This document shows positions 12,139 to 24,593 of a stretch of DNA of 64,000 bases, one piece after another. Both the position numbers and the translations under genes were made by a program. How positions within the stretch are numbered: the stretch's first letter is position 1; the number at the start of each line of letters is the position of its first letter. The stretch lies in NCBI RefSeq assembly GCF_004210375.1, contig NC_134834.1, positions 143,253,009-143,317,008 on the forward strand, written 5' to 3'. This stretch comes from Tachypleus tridentatus (Eukaryota; Arthropoda; Merostomata; Xiphosura; Limulidae). The notes below the pieces were generated by a model, which saw only the letters and a list, made by a program, of their open reading frames with translations, was not told where the DNA came from and searched no databases.

Positions 12139-14584
12139 AAGATAAGTAACCCATTACGTGGTTTTATGCATAACACCAAGTACAAAAATCCAATCCAGAT
12201 TATTTGTTTGCTTGAAAGTGATCACTCCATATAACAGGTGCACACGGAAGTACAGTTAAATTATTTTCCCTTTATATGTTAAAAACCTGGCCCGAATTTT
12301 TATGTTCGTCTCACTCGTACTAATTTCTCGAGTTTATGAAAAAAAATACAACTACATCAGATTAAACATGAAAAACAAACTAGTCGAAATTTTGTAAAAA
12401 TTGTACATTTAATCCGCCCATCTCTACTTGTTCCCATCCAAACATGCTTATCATGTTGTGTTACAGCATACCTTTTTTTACAAACTATAAGACTAGTTTG
12501 TATTAGCCACACTATAAGATGGAACTTTGCTTAACAATATAACACAAATCCGTGACGACTTAAGAAGAAACAAAACAAAAACAACAACATGAGTTTGTTC
12601 AAGAAGCTTTTGGTTTTTGACAAACATCCGCCAACATTCACCACAAAGCTTATTTTAAACGTTCCTAAGGGAGGGATAGTATATTGTTTTGTCATATAAG
12701 TTCATCTGTCTTCCTCAAAGATAAGACAACCCTCGATATCCTAAAAATCTTATATAAAGGCAATTATAAGTGAAGTCAATATCCAAGATATTATTAGATT
12801 AAGTTACTTGAAATTTAAAATGTAAAAATTTCTTCTTAACATTTCATTTATTCTATTAATATCATAATTTTTGTTTCAGAAGAACTAAACAAAGAATTGA
12901 TTCGAAATCTTTTTTATTACCCTTTCAATGTCAGATCTTTCTGGAATTACAAGTACAGGAACGATTCGAAACGTCTTATTTTTTCAATACTCAACATTTT
13001 TTAACAAAGACGAACAAGGGAATAATTCTAAAAATCTTATTTTTTGTTTCAATTCCCAATTTTTTTATTAGCAAGAATAAACATAAGGACGGTTCCAAAC
13101 ATTTACCTTGCTGTTTCAGTTACTGACCTTTTATAGCAGCATGAGAACAGTTCTAAACATGTTACTTTTGTTTCAATTCCTGATTTTTACAATCAAAATG
13201 AGAAATGGCTCGTTAGAAACGTTTCTATACACAGCTGCATACCGTTTGTACACAAAAAAGTACAAAACATTCAAGAACTTTTCTAATAATATTGCTTTTG
13301 ATTTAATGACAAACAGAACCTAGTGATGCCAAAATATCTTACCTGTGAATAACAAAAAATAAATAATTTAAACGCAGATTTTGTTATTACTGTGGCGATA
13401 CTTTACACATATAATGACTGAGCTTTAAAACCACAAATATGTATTACTTAAAAGAGGGTGAATGAATGTACAAGTTGTTTTTACATCAAGTAATAATGTC
13501 ACAAAAATAAAGTTTTGTTCTAACAATGAAACTGACAGATTGTTTTAAATAAGTAGTTTGCTTTAATTGTTGTAGCCTTTAAAATGGCGTTTTCATTTTG
13601 TTAGTTTTAGTTTAATGTGGTTTGTACGTTTCAACACGTTTCTGAAATTCTAAAATATGCTGTAAATTCAAGTGACAACTAACCTATTTTTTTAATATTT
13701 CAGTTTCAACAAGGGGCGACAGTCATTTTTTCGCTATGAAATAAGGAAATAATTTAAGATGTTTGGAACATTTAAATACATCTGGATTTATTCTACCACT
13801 CGGACATCTAACAGAAATGAAAATCCAAAAACGGATTGAGTAATCCAACAAAAACAAAACATTATAAAGTTAGAGAATAAATAGCAAGAAATCCTGAGTT
13901 TGTTCCCAAGGTTTTGGATTAAAGTTGTGAACAGTTTCCCAAACAAAATAAAAATATGTAAACAAACAACAAAAATAAAATTTATCACGTGGCTTAACTA
14001 ATCAGAATTCCAATCATGCATAAACATGACATGTTATACCATAGAAGAGATAAACCATTGAGAAGTGAAGATACGTGAAATCAAGCGAACAGGGCGATCC
14101 CAAGGGCGACGGGTTTCTGGATTGACTTCTTTTTTTTTTATTTCGCGAATAACGGTAAAAAAAAAGTAGAGCAAAGGTTGGCAGGCTATCAGATTCTTTA
14201 ACCTTCCTTTGTTGAAGTAATCAGAAACCAAATATGGGAAAACGTCTGATGTTGACGTAATGTCCTTTGTTTTTCCGCTCGAGAGACGTTTCCCTTGGCG
14301 GATTAGAGAAGTTGTTTGGCGAGAAGACGTTGTGTCTTGTTCCCAATATATGATCTTTTTAACTTTCAAGACTGGACGTCCTTTGTGTTTTTTATTCCGA
14401 TTAAATAACTCTGTAGTTGAAACTTATCTTAATCAATTAAGTTTAATAAGGCGTTTCGGTAATAGTGAAATAAGGCATCCTTACGCTAAGCTAGCATGTC
14501 TAGAAATTGTTTAGTAGTAATGAACTAGTACATCATAACTATAACGTTAAGCCTCAAACAAAGCTTGCGTGCACAGAATAATCA
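12139..14584. other. gene-free stretch
   Basis: Opposing frames at 14034-14369 (minus) and 14260-14514 (plus) show no family resemblance and overlap, so I do not call them. From 12.9 to 13.3 kb there is a loose alternation of ttctaaacat-like words that may be a very degenerate satellite. Confidence 0.35.
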
Positions 14585-14813
14585 GGCCTGGCATGGTCAG
14601 GTGGGTTAAGGCGTGCGACTCGTAATCCGAGGGTCGCGGGTTCGCATTCCCGTCGCATTCCCAAAAGCCATGGGGGCGTTATAATGTGACGGTAAAAAAG
14701 TAGCTCAAGAGTTGGCGGTGGGTGGTGATGACTAGCTGCCTTCCCTCTAGTCTTATACAGCTAAATTAGGGACGGCTACCACAGATAGCCCTCGTGTAGC
14801 TTTGTGCGAAATT
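14585..14813 (+). repeat. tRNA-Thr-like SINE, subfamily 1
   Basis: Head ggcctggcatggtcaggtgg, anticodon loop actcgtaatc, B box gggttcgcattcc, and a body ending tttgtgcgaaatt plus poly-A. A short stretch of the middle is missing. Confidence 0.8.
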
Positions 14814-16270
14814 AAAAAAAAAAACTACACAGAATAATCTGTTGATAAGAAATGAAAGACGCAAGAATGGAAAACTAAAATATAAACAGAGAAAGTATTT
14901 CACAACAATTAAGTTGTTAACACTCCTACGAAAAGTGGGGCCTAATAGGCCCCAGAGCAACTTGAAAGGTTATTAATATTAGGCTAATAATTTTGTATTT
15001 AAATGAAATTGCCATTTAAATCCATTAATGAATGGATTAACGAGATTCCCACTGTCCGTATCTACTATCTAGCGAAACCACAGCCAGGGGAACGGGCTTG
15101 GAGAAATCAGGACTAGAAACGTCTTTTCGTAGGAGTGTTAATGTACTTTTCTTTCCTGTTCTTCTGGTGTTAAATTATTTAAAGTGTTTATTCAATGAGT
15201 GATAGAGTAACGTTTTGTCAGCATCTCTCACTTCCTTTGTTAAAGTCCGGGTGTTAATAAGACGTAAGCTAAATAAATGAAAGATTCAGAGAGGGTTAGC
15301 CTATATCTTATGACGGCTGGTATGGGTATTAAAACTTTTACTAATAAAGCAGAGAACAACTAATAGAAATGTTAATACCCATACCAGCCGTCCTGAAATA
15401 TATTTTTACTTCAAGTGGGTTTATCGTCAACACGAGAAGGTTAACCTGTTTAATTTAGTTAAAAACTACGATGTTCTGTTATGTTTAACAGAGATTGTTT
15501 CTGTCAATTTGCATATTTCTCATTTACAGCTCAGTACTAGGCTTCACGGTCTATCACACTGGAACTCATGGTTGAAATTCCGCAGACAACCTATTGCGTC
15601 GATTTGCATTAAATTAAAGCAAAACTAACAATTCGTACGTGAATTCCTGCTTTGTACTCACACGAAAAGTAAAATACCTGGGCGTAAATGTTAAAATCAC
15701 ATTAAAATATACATTAATTTTAGTTTAAAATCTATAATGAGGGGACATTTTTAACAAAGAATGTTCTATTTATGCACACATGGCACAAAGAGCGAACTCA
15801 GTTCCGACTGTAGATCACGTACAGGGTAATCTCTCATAGTTCTGATAATATTTATGCAAGTTACAGTATTTTTCAATTTATATCAGTAACCAGGACATTA
15901 ATAACCAAGATAGCGACAGCTTAAACTTAATTGTCTGATTTATATCTAGATCAGGTTCTTAGGTGGTGATAACTACTTCTCAAATTAACATGAGTTGTGT
16001 GAAGGTTGGGATAACAGTTATTAAACATTCGTCTCAACAGAAAGCCTGCGACGAAAATATGTAAGCATTGTTTTAAAAGCCATCTGCCGCGATAACTAGG
16101 CGGTATCGAAATCTGGATTTTAGCGTTGGAAGTTCGTAAACTTTTCGTTGTCTCATCGGGAGACACACGTGAGCATAAGTGCTCAGTACTTAAACCACGA
16201 GTAAGTTTGTCAGTATGCTAGTTACAGATATCCATGTACATTAATACTACAAATATATATGTTTATATCT
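14814..16270. other. gene-free stretch with decayed repeat pieces
   Basis: No gene. It contains PLE end fragments near 15.3-15.4 kb (listed separately) and a worn piece resembling SINE subfamily 2 around 16085-16170. Confidence 0.4.
15312..15440. mobile_element. Penelope-like element end fragments in palindrome
   Basis: Arms 15312-15332 and 15372-15392 are exact 21-base inverted copies (gacggctggtatgggtatta and one further base). The same ggtatgggtatt word begins the PLE terminal pieces at 21.4 and 63.5 kb, and an aagtgggttt...tcgtcaacac end motif follows at about 15411-15434. Old, broken remnant. Confidence 0.5.
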
Positions 16271-16279
16271 GCTTTAAAA

Positions 16280-16440
16280 GAATGTTTGTGTATATAGTAT
16301 CAATATGTTGATATTGGTTTTGGCTGTTACAACGTAACATTCTACGATGTAATACCTACAAGGAAAACATCCTGTAGAAATTACAATATAGTTTCATGGT
16401 GGAATATATCGCTGTTGTCTTTTCTTTCAGTAAACAGTTA
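16280..16440. repeat. 3' flank block shared by the cuticle gene copies
   Basis: Words such as ttgatattggttttggctgt, then aacgtaacattctacgatg, then cctgtagaaat recur downstream of each cuticle copy (about 22.65-22.80, 32.88-33.02 and 59.76-59.89 kb). This shows that duplication units extend at least 0.5 kb past the 3' ends of the genes. Confidence 0.65.
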
Positions 16441-16923
16441 TCTGATAAAATGTCAAGATTTATGCGAACAACAGTTTATGTGGTTATTGTAATACTGTTG
16501 TGAAGAAGAAACAATAATCAAATACGTTAGAACGTAAAATAAACTGACATCAATAGGATTCAGTAAGAGGCTCTTTAATACAAAGCAGTAAAATATAAGT
16601 ACATTTGTATCTTAGAATTACGAATATAATAATACGAGGCAGGCATAACTTAGCAAAGTAAATGATGAAAATATTTCAAACAGATTAAGAAAATGAAATG
16701 ACCACAAACATTTGTCGTTTCTTCGTTTTTTTTATCATTTTTAAACAGTTCTTTACCCAGTCGCACCATCTTTGAGTTAAAGTTAGCTAATAAAGTTATT
16801 ATACATGTTTAAGTCTCTTTGAAATTGTTAGTTAAAGTCCAGTTTCCCAATTACTTTTTGCAGATATGTATAGACAGTGAAAAGTCCAAGGGATTTTAAG
16901 GAATCATGAACAAGTTCACTCGT

Positions 16924-17880
16924 TTAATAAGTAGCAATCAAAGACTTCTGTTCGTCGAGTACTTTCTGTTCCTCGGCTCTATGTTTATGAAGGGCAGCAT
17001 TGTGGTGCAAAGCGGTGTAATAGTGGCCAGGGTGGTAGTAGCCACCGTAGTAATTACCAGGGTAGTAGTAATTAGGGTAATAATAACCATGGTGGTAAGC
17101 AGCAGGATTCTTGGCAATTACTTCAAGCTCACGAGCTTTTTGAAGCTGAAGATCTGGTACTTGTTGTAAGTTGATGTAATGGAGAGCCTGCTGTTGTAGA
17201 GCCTGCAGATAGGCCGGGTCGTGTTGGCCTGCTGGAACGTTGTAGGGGAAGATCCCAGCCAAAGAAACAGTGCAGACACAAGCAAGGATTACCTTGACGG
17301 AAAATACAAAACTGTGTCATTACATAAGATAGAACTTTATTAAAAATATAGAACCATCTATTTCGTAAACGTACTTAAACTACTACGATGTGAGAATGAA
17401 ACATTGGAACTTAATCAAAATGATTAAACATGAACTAATGAAAACAAATGATCTGATTACAAAACACAACCAGTTCTATCAACATGCTCTCACTCCTCTG
17501 TAATGGATTACAACAACTCACTACATACAGAAATAATACAGTTTATACTTTGTTATTTATTGTTAATTTTATCTGTTGCTGGAACCAATCTGTAATGACT
17601 AATCTTTAACACAAGCAGATTAGATCGTCTTTATATGTATATATGAGAAATACGAGGGAATTTATAGTCAACTGCTGTAATTTATATTTAAGAAAAGAGA
17701 CAGAAAGTTGTTTTAAAAGTATGTTTGACAGGTGATACTTCCTTTATTATGAACAACTAGAAAGTTGAATTCAACATTTGAACATAACATGACAAGTTTA
17801 AAACATATATATTGTGGTATCTATAACCGTAATGGTTGCTGAGATCAAAGGGTTTTAACAACACTTACCAATCGCATCAT
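16924..17880 (-). CDS. His/Tyr-rich cuticle protein A
   Basis: Minus-strand gene of two coding exons: 17880-17869 (ATG ATG CGA TTG, then GTAAGT) and 17292-16924 (after ...CAAG), intron 576 bases, phase 0, product 126 aa. Residues 1-16 are a signal peptide (MMRLVILACVCTVSLA). The N-terminal helical part follows (FPYNVPAGQHDPAYLQALQQ, then ALHYINLQQVPDLQLQKARE). Residues 70-96 are a His/Tyr/Gly/Pro repeat (YYYPGNYYGGYYHPGHYY), and a short Glu/Lys tail ends the protein. I infer an extracellular cuticle component; His and Tyr suit quinone or peroxidative cross-linking. No RR domain is visible. It is the shortest intact family member: its C-terminal Lys/Glu helix is about one turn or two shorter than in B, D and E. 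Family identity rests on shared structure with B, D and E, not on a database match. Confidence 0.8.
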
Positions 17881-17976
17881 CTTTGTAGTGATTGTATGCA
17901 AAATCAACAGCTACCTCACTAAGGAAATCTGTACCAACAACAGTACCTCGATACAAACTCTGGAAACTATTCCAGC

Positions 17977-17983
17977 TTTTATA
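17977..17983 (-). promoter_or_regulatory. TATA box of cuticle gene A
   Basis: TATAAAA on the minus strand, about 100 bases upstream of the ATG. The flanks (gagagagTATAAAAGC, then GAATAGTTTCCAGAG, then GTACTGTTGTTGGTAC) are conserved in genes B, D and E, so a shared core promoter and 5' UTR are likely. Confidence 0.75.
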
Positions 17984-18271
17984 CTCTCTCGTTCACGGTC
18001 GTTTCTCAGGAGTAAACGATAAGTGTCCTTCTTAGTTTTGTCATCGAGAGTTATTAAGGAAGATGACCTTGCAGAGGAACCAAACACGTTGATCCTTACG
18101 TCAAAATACACTTTTTGCAAGAACTCCACCCGTGGTTTGTATCTAGAGGAATTTTCACGAATACGCCTTCTGAAATATCCGAGCACACAAACAAAGCTTT
18201 CATCTAAGTTCTCCATTCCATATAGTCGGCACAATGCCAAATATTTTGGGGGTCTCTTGTTCCTTGCTTAG

Positions 18272-18935
18272 CGTATACGATATTATAAAGTAACTTAAAA
18301 TTTTTATCATGTACACTCGAACATCCTACAGGTGTCAGCTTATTACAAAGTAAGTCTTTACAATTGTTTTGCTCGTTTAAAATTTTAAAGGGTTAAACTT
18401 TTGCTTAAAATCACAACAGGAAACCTTAGGTTGTTCTTCAGCTACAATAACATGGTTCACTTTTACTAAAACCTTGAGCAAAACATTTGTGTCTTACACC
18501 TTATACTATAAATGCACTTGTAAACAAACCATGTATTGGTAGTCAAAACATAAAAAACAAGTGTCTTCTTCGACTTCTTGCAAAAGAACTCCTTAACCAT
18601 TTCAATTAATTAATTTCCTTTGAAAGACAAACCCAGAGAATGTGAATACAGACTTGTAGACTTGCATACACAAATGTATCTGCAACGTTACGTGTTATAA
18701 TAATCTCTTGTCTGTTTATCAAACCGAAGTAAAACCTTATATTATACAGTTTGGTTCAGTTGCCTAACTGCTTCAAGCACTTATAATAAAATGTGAGTTG
18801 TAACGCATATTGTTCATCTGGTTAAGGTAAATATCTCATATCTTCACTTGTTATTCTTGATAAGTGGGCCTCTAACACGGTTCTTCCGTAAAAATGATTT
18901 TTACTTAATACCATAGATTTCAAAATAAAACCGAA

Positions 18936-18966
<31 letters not shown>

Positions 18967-19040
18967 TAAATCGTTTTTTTATCTATTTAGCAAAATATAG
19001 GTTATGTTTCAGCACTTCGTACTTTAAAATGGTATATCAG
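18272..19040. other. gene-free stretch with TA microsatellite
   Basis: No gene. A pure (ta)n tract of about 22 bases lies at 18939-18961. Confidence 0.5.
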
Positions 19041-19202
19041 TGCATGATGTATTTTCATAAGAAGACCTACTGCAAACCCTTTAAACATGGTATTTAGTTT
19101 CCATTAGTAAACCTTTGAACATAATATCTCTCCATTACTAGTGACACCCTCCTCCTAGTATCTCTTTATAACTGGTAACAATTTCAACATAATATCTCTT
19201 GA
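19041..19202. repeat. degenerate 34-bp satellite, short array
   Basis: About four to five worn units of the form gaacataatatctctttatc...ggtaac. It is continued after the MITE, at 19663-19790. Confidence 0.55.
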
Positions 19203-19658
19203 TTACACTGTGTAACAAAATTTTTACTTTTTCTTGTTCCTGGGCAGAAAATGTTATTTCCCTATTGCTTATGCCTAAAGTAAATGGAAAAGACCTATTT
19301 TTCTCTTTAAACTTTGCTTTTCTGACCTGGGAGCGTATAACGAAAACATTATGGGAGACTATATTTTAGGGCTGACACGTGAAAGTCGCAAATCTAGAAA
19401 AACTACTCACTTCTAAACATTTTTGAATAACTTCAGTATTGTAAATCTTGATTCATATGTTGTTTTATTCAGACCTTATATAAATGAAAATGTACAAATT
19501 TAAAAATAATGGAAAATAAGTGAATTTCTAAATTTCATTATCCAGGTATCAAAAGCAAAGTTCAAAGAGAATAATGGCCATATTTTCTTACTTTTACAAC
19601 ATAAACAATTAAAAAATAACACTTTCTACAGGAACAACATTTGTGTTGCATAGTGTAA
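19203..19658. mobile_element. MITE with terminal inverted repeats
   Basis: 456 bp bounded by TTACACTGTGTAACA and, inverted, TTACACTATGCAACA (13 of 15 identical), and flanked by the direct repeat TTGA. A second inner inverted pair (ctctttaaactttgctttt near 19299, aaaagcaaagttcaaagag near 19553) lets it fold back. No coding capacity. It interrupts the satellite array, so it inserted after the array formed. Transposase superfamily is unknown to me. Confidence 0.65.
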
Positions 19659-19662
19659 TTGA

Positions 19663-19790
19663 TAACTTTTAATTTCAAGATGGTATTTCTTTTTATCAGC
19701 AATAAATCCTTAAATATGATATCTACTGACAACTATTACGCCCCTGAACATAAATCTCTCGACCACCGTTAAATCCCTGAACATAATGTT
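19663..19790. repeat. degenerate 34-bp satellite, continued
   Basis: Three to four units (ttaaatatgatatctactgac, cctgaacataaatctctcga) after the MITE. The sequence that follows, to about 20.23 kb, is a diverged copy of spacer also seen near 30.4-30.7 and 50.45-50.85 kb. Confidence 0.5.
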
Positions 19791-20377
19791 TTTTCATATA
19801 TGACGGCCACTTGGTTTTTACAAATTTCAAAAATAAATTCTTTAATCAAATTACAAACACATGGAAACTATAGTCATGAATACCACACGATTTTCAATTT
19901 TCTTATAAAGTTTTACAGACAACACTTACGATTCAGATAAGCTCAAAAATGCATCGACTGGATACGGTAGTTATATAAATAATCGTCTCTGTAAATAACG
20001 TTATTCGTTATCAATTGTCATTAGTCCTAGTTTAATAGTTCTGTAAACTAAAACAATTCTATATCAAACAGATATCAAGGTGGATTTAATTTAGTCTTAA
20101 TCCTCGTGTATCTCTTTTTATTATTGTATTAGTCTTAGCAAACTTAGCTAAAAACAGAATAATTTTAGATTTTTATTCTAAAGCAAACAATAAAGCGATC
20201 ATAAAATAAACATGTTTATATTTTTTGTGAGAAAGTTCAGAAGCAATCTGATAGGTTAAATGTTTCATCAAGTACCAAAGTATGAGAAACTACGATATAT
20301 AAAGAAAGGTAGTGATACATTAATAGCCAAGCACCTAAGATATAAAGTAATATATAAGCTGAAAGAGTTTATATCGT

Positions 20378-20550
20378 CTCTATGATGAAAAGTTTGGTTG
20401 TTTAGGATCCTGTCAGACCAAACTTCGTCATCAGGTTAGCAAACCTACATTGTGAATCTGTGAGTTCATCAAAAAAAATTTTCTCATCCCAAACGAGCCG
20501 TTTCTACCTTTATATTTTTCTCTACAAGTGGGTTTTCTCGACATCACTGA
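20378..20550. mobile_element. Penelope-like element terminal fragment
   Basis: It contains ttctcatcccaaacgagccg and acaagtgggttttctcgaca, both also present at the ends of the PLE at 25.5-26.5 kb. An imperfect hairpin (gatgaaaagtttggt ... accaaacttcgtcatc) lies at its left. Broken remnant. Confidence 0.55.
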
Positions 20551-22361
20551 TTGTGAGTTCATAATGTGCTTAATAATCACTGAAGAACGTCATCTACACT
20601 CTGTAACCTTGGTGACACCATACCAGTGATGATTAAATCTTATTATTGTATCCCGAACATTGTGGCTTGTTGTTTCTGAGCATCTGATTCCCCTATAAGC
20701 TATCAGTGTTGTAATAGGAACAACTGCGTGTGATTAGGCTTTTCTCTGATTTCCACTTAAATGTTTAAAACCAATAAGAAGACGGGTATCTGCTAGATTC
20801 AAGTAGTCTACAAGGAAAAGACTGGTTCTGTTATTGATTTTAGTACCGTAGAATATGTGGCTAACATATTAACATTTGTTCTCTTTATTCTCAGAAGAAA
20901 CAGTTAGATACGTTTAGCTAAGAGCAAATCTTAGGAGGAAATAAAGTGTGGAATCACGACTACGTCCACAAAGCCTACCTCACCTGGATTCTTTTGTTAG
21001 CTTCTCGATATCGGTCGGATTTGTTTTTCTTGTTATTATTATTATTCCTTCATTTCTCTATACAGAAACATGACCTTTACTTTTGTTTTCTTTACCAAAA
21101 GCAATATCTTTAATTTTCATGTTAATTTTCTCGTTGAAGATAGTGAAGTATAAGTGTGACCTGAAAGTGGATAAATATTTAATAAGACTATTGTGGAGTG
21201 ATTACGGGCACAAGATAATGTTTGTGTTACTAATAATGAGACGGATTGTAACTCTATGAAGAAGAAGTGGCAGAACTGACAAAATAAGCAGGAAATATTT
21301 CTTAAAACATCTATACGAATATACTGTTATTAGTCTACATCCGTACAAAAGTGCTTCATACTAAACTTCTAAATGTAAAGTAGCTTTTATTTATTGTTCG
21401 TCGTTAAAGAAAACTTTCCTACGAAGTTATTTAAAGACGAATGGTATGGGTATTGAAACTTTAATTAAAATAAAGTACATAACAACGTTTCGGCCTGAAA
21501 ACGACCTAAAAATATTTTTTTCCTTTACTTGGTTTCTCCTTATCATGAATTTCCTACGAAGACGTTTGCAATATATAACTTAAACGTGTAATAACATATA
21601 TAAATATGAAATAGGAGTTACCTGATAGATTTAATGAACGTTTGTACATGTACGTCTGGTCTGTTTGTGCTTATTCATATTTCATGGTTGTTCATCACTC
21701 TGTCAAGGTTCAATTACAGTTATGAAAACAAATAATGCAATTTTATGCCAGAATTTGTAGTCTTAAACCATGAATCAACATTAGAAACCTGCAAAGATGG
21801 ACACAAGCCTTCTGTGCATGATCTGTTAACAACTGAGAAACCCCCACGTAAAACCAAATTGTAAAAAAGATTGATGTAGAGTACAAATAAGTACACCATA
21901 AAGTATCCACAGCTCTTCAACAAGCACTAACCTATTTTGCTACGAATAAACTTATTTCAGGTTTTAATATTTACTAATATCTGTACATGAAAACGTTTCA
22001 TTTGACTTCACGCATCAGAAATAACGAACTAACTTGATAAAATGTGTTTAGCTCTGTAATACGTACCTTATCCATGTGAAAACTGTAATACATACCTTAT
22101 CCATGTAAAAACTAAATAAATGAAATATTACATGCAGAGAAAAAATATTATTTTTCACAAGATTGAACTTAAACATATTTCATAAACGATCTTTAGTTAG
22201 TGATTAGGGCAAGAATTTGTTATATTTATGCTAGAGAATATAGGAAGTTACTGATAATACTCGTAGGCCGTTTCGTTATCTATGTCATATTGTTGGTAGT
22301 TCACACACTTCTAAAGTTCAACTGACTGGTACTGAAAACACACCAGCTTACGACTAGTTTT
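20551..22361. other. gene-free stretch
   Basis: No gene. It contains an old PLE end fragment near 21.44-21.51 kb (ggtatgggtatt, later acaacgtttcggcc) and a 27-base two-unit tandem repeat near 22.06-22.11 kb (gtaatacataccttatccat). Confidence 0.4.
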
Positions 22362-22627
22362 GGGCCTGGCATGGCCTAGCGCGTTAAGGCGTGTGTTTCG
22401 TAATCTGAGGGTCGCGGGTTCGCACCCGAGTCGCGCCAAATATGCTCGCCTTCCCAGACTCGGGAGCGTTATAATGTGACGGTCAATCCCACTATTCGTT
22501 GGTAAAAGAGTAGCCCAAGAGTTGACGGTGGGTGGTGATGACTAGCTGCCTTCCCTCTAGTCTTACACTGCTAAATTAGGGACGGCTAGCACAGATAGCC
22601 CTCGAGTTGCTTTGTGCGAAATATCAA
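22362..22627 (+). repeat. tRNA-Thr-like SINE, subfamily 1, with target duplication
   Basis: Full-length copy (ggcctggcatggcctagcgc ... tttgtgcgaaat). Flanked by acgactagttt (22350-22360) and acgattagttt (about 22632-22642), a probable 11-bp target duplication with one difference. It lies in the shared 3' flank of gene B; the equivalent flanks at 32.9 and 59.8 kb lack it. Confidence 0.85.
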
Positions 22628-23359
22628 AACAAACGATTAGTTTCAAGCTATGTCTGCATGAAGCTGGTATTGATAGTTTTATATTGGTTTTAGCTGTTGC
22701 CAAGTAATATTCTATGACGTAACAAGTGTAAAGAAATGTCCTACAGAAATGATATAACTTTAAGAAATCAACATCTTTGTTGTTGCTGTTCCTGTTTTTT
22801 TCCCTCAGTAAAAAAATATGTGTTAAACATTCAAATTATTTGTGTGAACAGCAGTTCACACAATTGTTGAAAAACTGTCGTGTGGTTGAATAATAATAAA
22901 CAAATATGATAAAATACATAAATAACACACTTAAAAAAGTTTCATTAAAAGTGTTTAATATAAAACAGTAATAAGATACCTGTACATTTGTCGTCATAGT
23001 ATAAGTAAAATGACATGAGACAGACAGAATCTAACAAAGTGAATATATAAAAATAATTTCACGCAGTTAGACAATTAGAAACATCAATATAATATTGTAG
23101 CATTGTTGTTTGTTTATCTTTTTAATAATTTCAAGCAGTGACTTATACAGTATTTTAAAATATTTCACATTTCCATGTAAGGTTATTGTAATACAAGTAA
23201 GAGACGAAATTTGTTCTTTTGTCCTAAAGAAGTTATCTTGAAATTATTAGTAAAGTTATAAAGGCCATGACTTAGCTGGATCTAGATAGTGAGAGTTGAA
23301 ATGTTAAGAGAATCAAGAACAAATGAATGTCAAAAACACGACAGAACCGATAATTGGGT

Positions 23360-24497
23360 TTAATGACTTGCTATCAGGTCCTTCTCAGCCTCGAGGACTT
23401 TCTGTCGTTCCTTCAGAACCTTCTGCTCATCCATATTATGTTTACGAAGAGCAGCATGGTGGTGTAAGGCGGAGTAATAGTAACCAGGGTGGTAGTAACC
23501 ACCGTAGTGATGACCAGGATAATAGTAACCAGGGTGATAGTAACCATGGTAATAAGCAGTAGGATTCTTGGCAATTACTTGAAGTTCACGAGCTCTATGA
23601 AGCTGAAGATCAGGTACCTGTTGTAGGTTGATGTAATGGAGAGCCTGTTGTTGTAGAGCCTGCAGGTAGGCAGGATCATGTTGGCCTGCTGGAACGTTGT
23701 AGGGGAAGATACCGGCCAAAGAAACAGTGCAGACACAAACAAGAATTACCTTGATAAAAAATACAAAAGTGTGTAATTACATAAAGATAGAACTTTATTA
23801 AAATTGTAGAACCATCTATTCTGTAAACATACATAAACTACTCCCAGTGAAAATAAAACATTAGAACTTAAATAATCAAACATAAACTTAAATATAGGGA
23901 AGAAAACAGTAATATTTGTACGTTAAACTGTAGCTAGAAGTTTAGAGTAATGTTTATTGTTAAGCACAAAGCTACACGAAGGATTATCTGTGTTGTGTCA
24001 AAACCTGGTTTCTACTTGTATAAGAGGACTTTAGAAACTGAAACTATTTTCTATTTGATTTGTTCAAACACAACAGTGTGAATATTAAAACTGTGACACA
24101 GTCTCATTTCAAAATGTTCCTTTGCAACAGGTTCATGCAATTTATTATAAACAGAAGGAACACTGTTCTTCATAATTGTGTTTATTGGTAGAGTGAAGGA
24201 GCCTATAGTGGCTTGTGTTTAACTACATAAGTAAATTAGATCAATTTTATATTTAAAAGTATTACAAATACGATGGAGTTTAAAGTGAACTGTTGCTGTC
24301 TTTATTTAGTAGTAAATCAAACATATGTCTTGAAATTCTGTGTACTAGATGCTATTCTCTCTTAACATGAACACCAGGAAAGGTGAATTAAACATTTGAA
24401 CACAATACGAAAAGTTTAAAACATGCACATTATCATATTTATAACAGTAATTGTTGCTGGATCAGAGAGTTTTAATAACACTTACCAATTGCATCAT
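23360..24497 (-). CDS. His/Tyr-rich cuticle protein B
   Basis: Two coding exons on the minus strand: 24497-24486 (ATG ATG CAA TTG, then GTAAGT) and 23749-23360, intron 736 bases, product 133 aa. Signal peptide residues 1-16 (MMQLVILVCVCTVSLA). Residues 17-65 are a Gln/Leu-rich helical part with the family signature FPYNVPAGQHDPAYLQ and INLQQVPDLQLHRARELQVI. Residues 69-96 are the His/Tyr repeat (YYHGYYHPGYYYPGHHYGG and on). Residues 97-133 form a charged Lys/Glu helix ending LIASH. It encodes a secreted, probably cuticular, structural protein (inference). It is closest to pseudogene C in exon and intron, and differs from A by a longer C-terminal helix. The intron carries an old SINE fragment also present in C. 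Confidence 0.8.
23945..24030 (-). repeat. old SINE subfamily 2 fragment in the intron of gene B
   Basis: Plus strand reads ttattgttaagcacaaagct, then aaaacctggtttctac. The same fragment at the same place in copy C (34180-34272) shows it predates the split of B and C. Confidence 0.55.
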
Positions 24498-24593
24498 CTT
24501 TGTAGCGATTGTATGTAGAATCAACAGCTACCTTACTAAGGAAATCTGTACCAACAACAGTACCTCGATACACAATCTGGAAACTATTCTTAC

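Noticed and set aside
13788-14514. Overlapping frames of 66, 111 and 84 codons
   Set aside because: On opposite strands, no domain, composition like the surrounding spacer.
17911-18240. Minus-strand frame upstream of gene A
   Set aside because: It covers the conserved TATA box and 5' UTR. Similar frames upstream of B and D exist only because the promoter block is conserved.
23323-23562. Plus-strand frame of 79 codons rich in Asn/Gly/Ser over gene B (and its twin at 33528-33767)
   Set aside because: It is the antisense of the His/Tyr repeat exon. Its conservation follows from the minus-strand gene, and it has no promoter or signal of its own.
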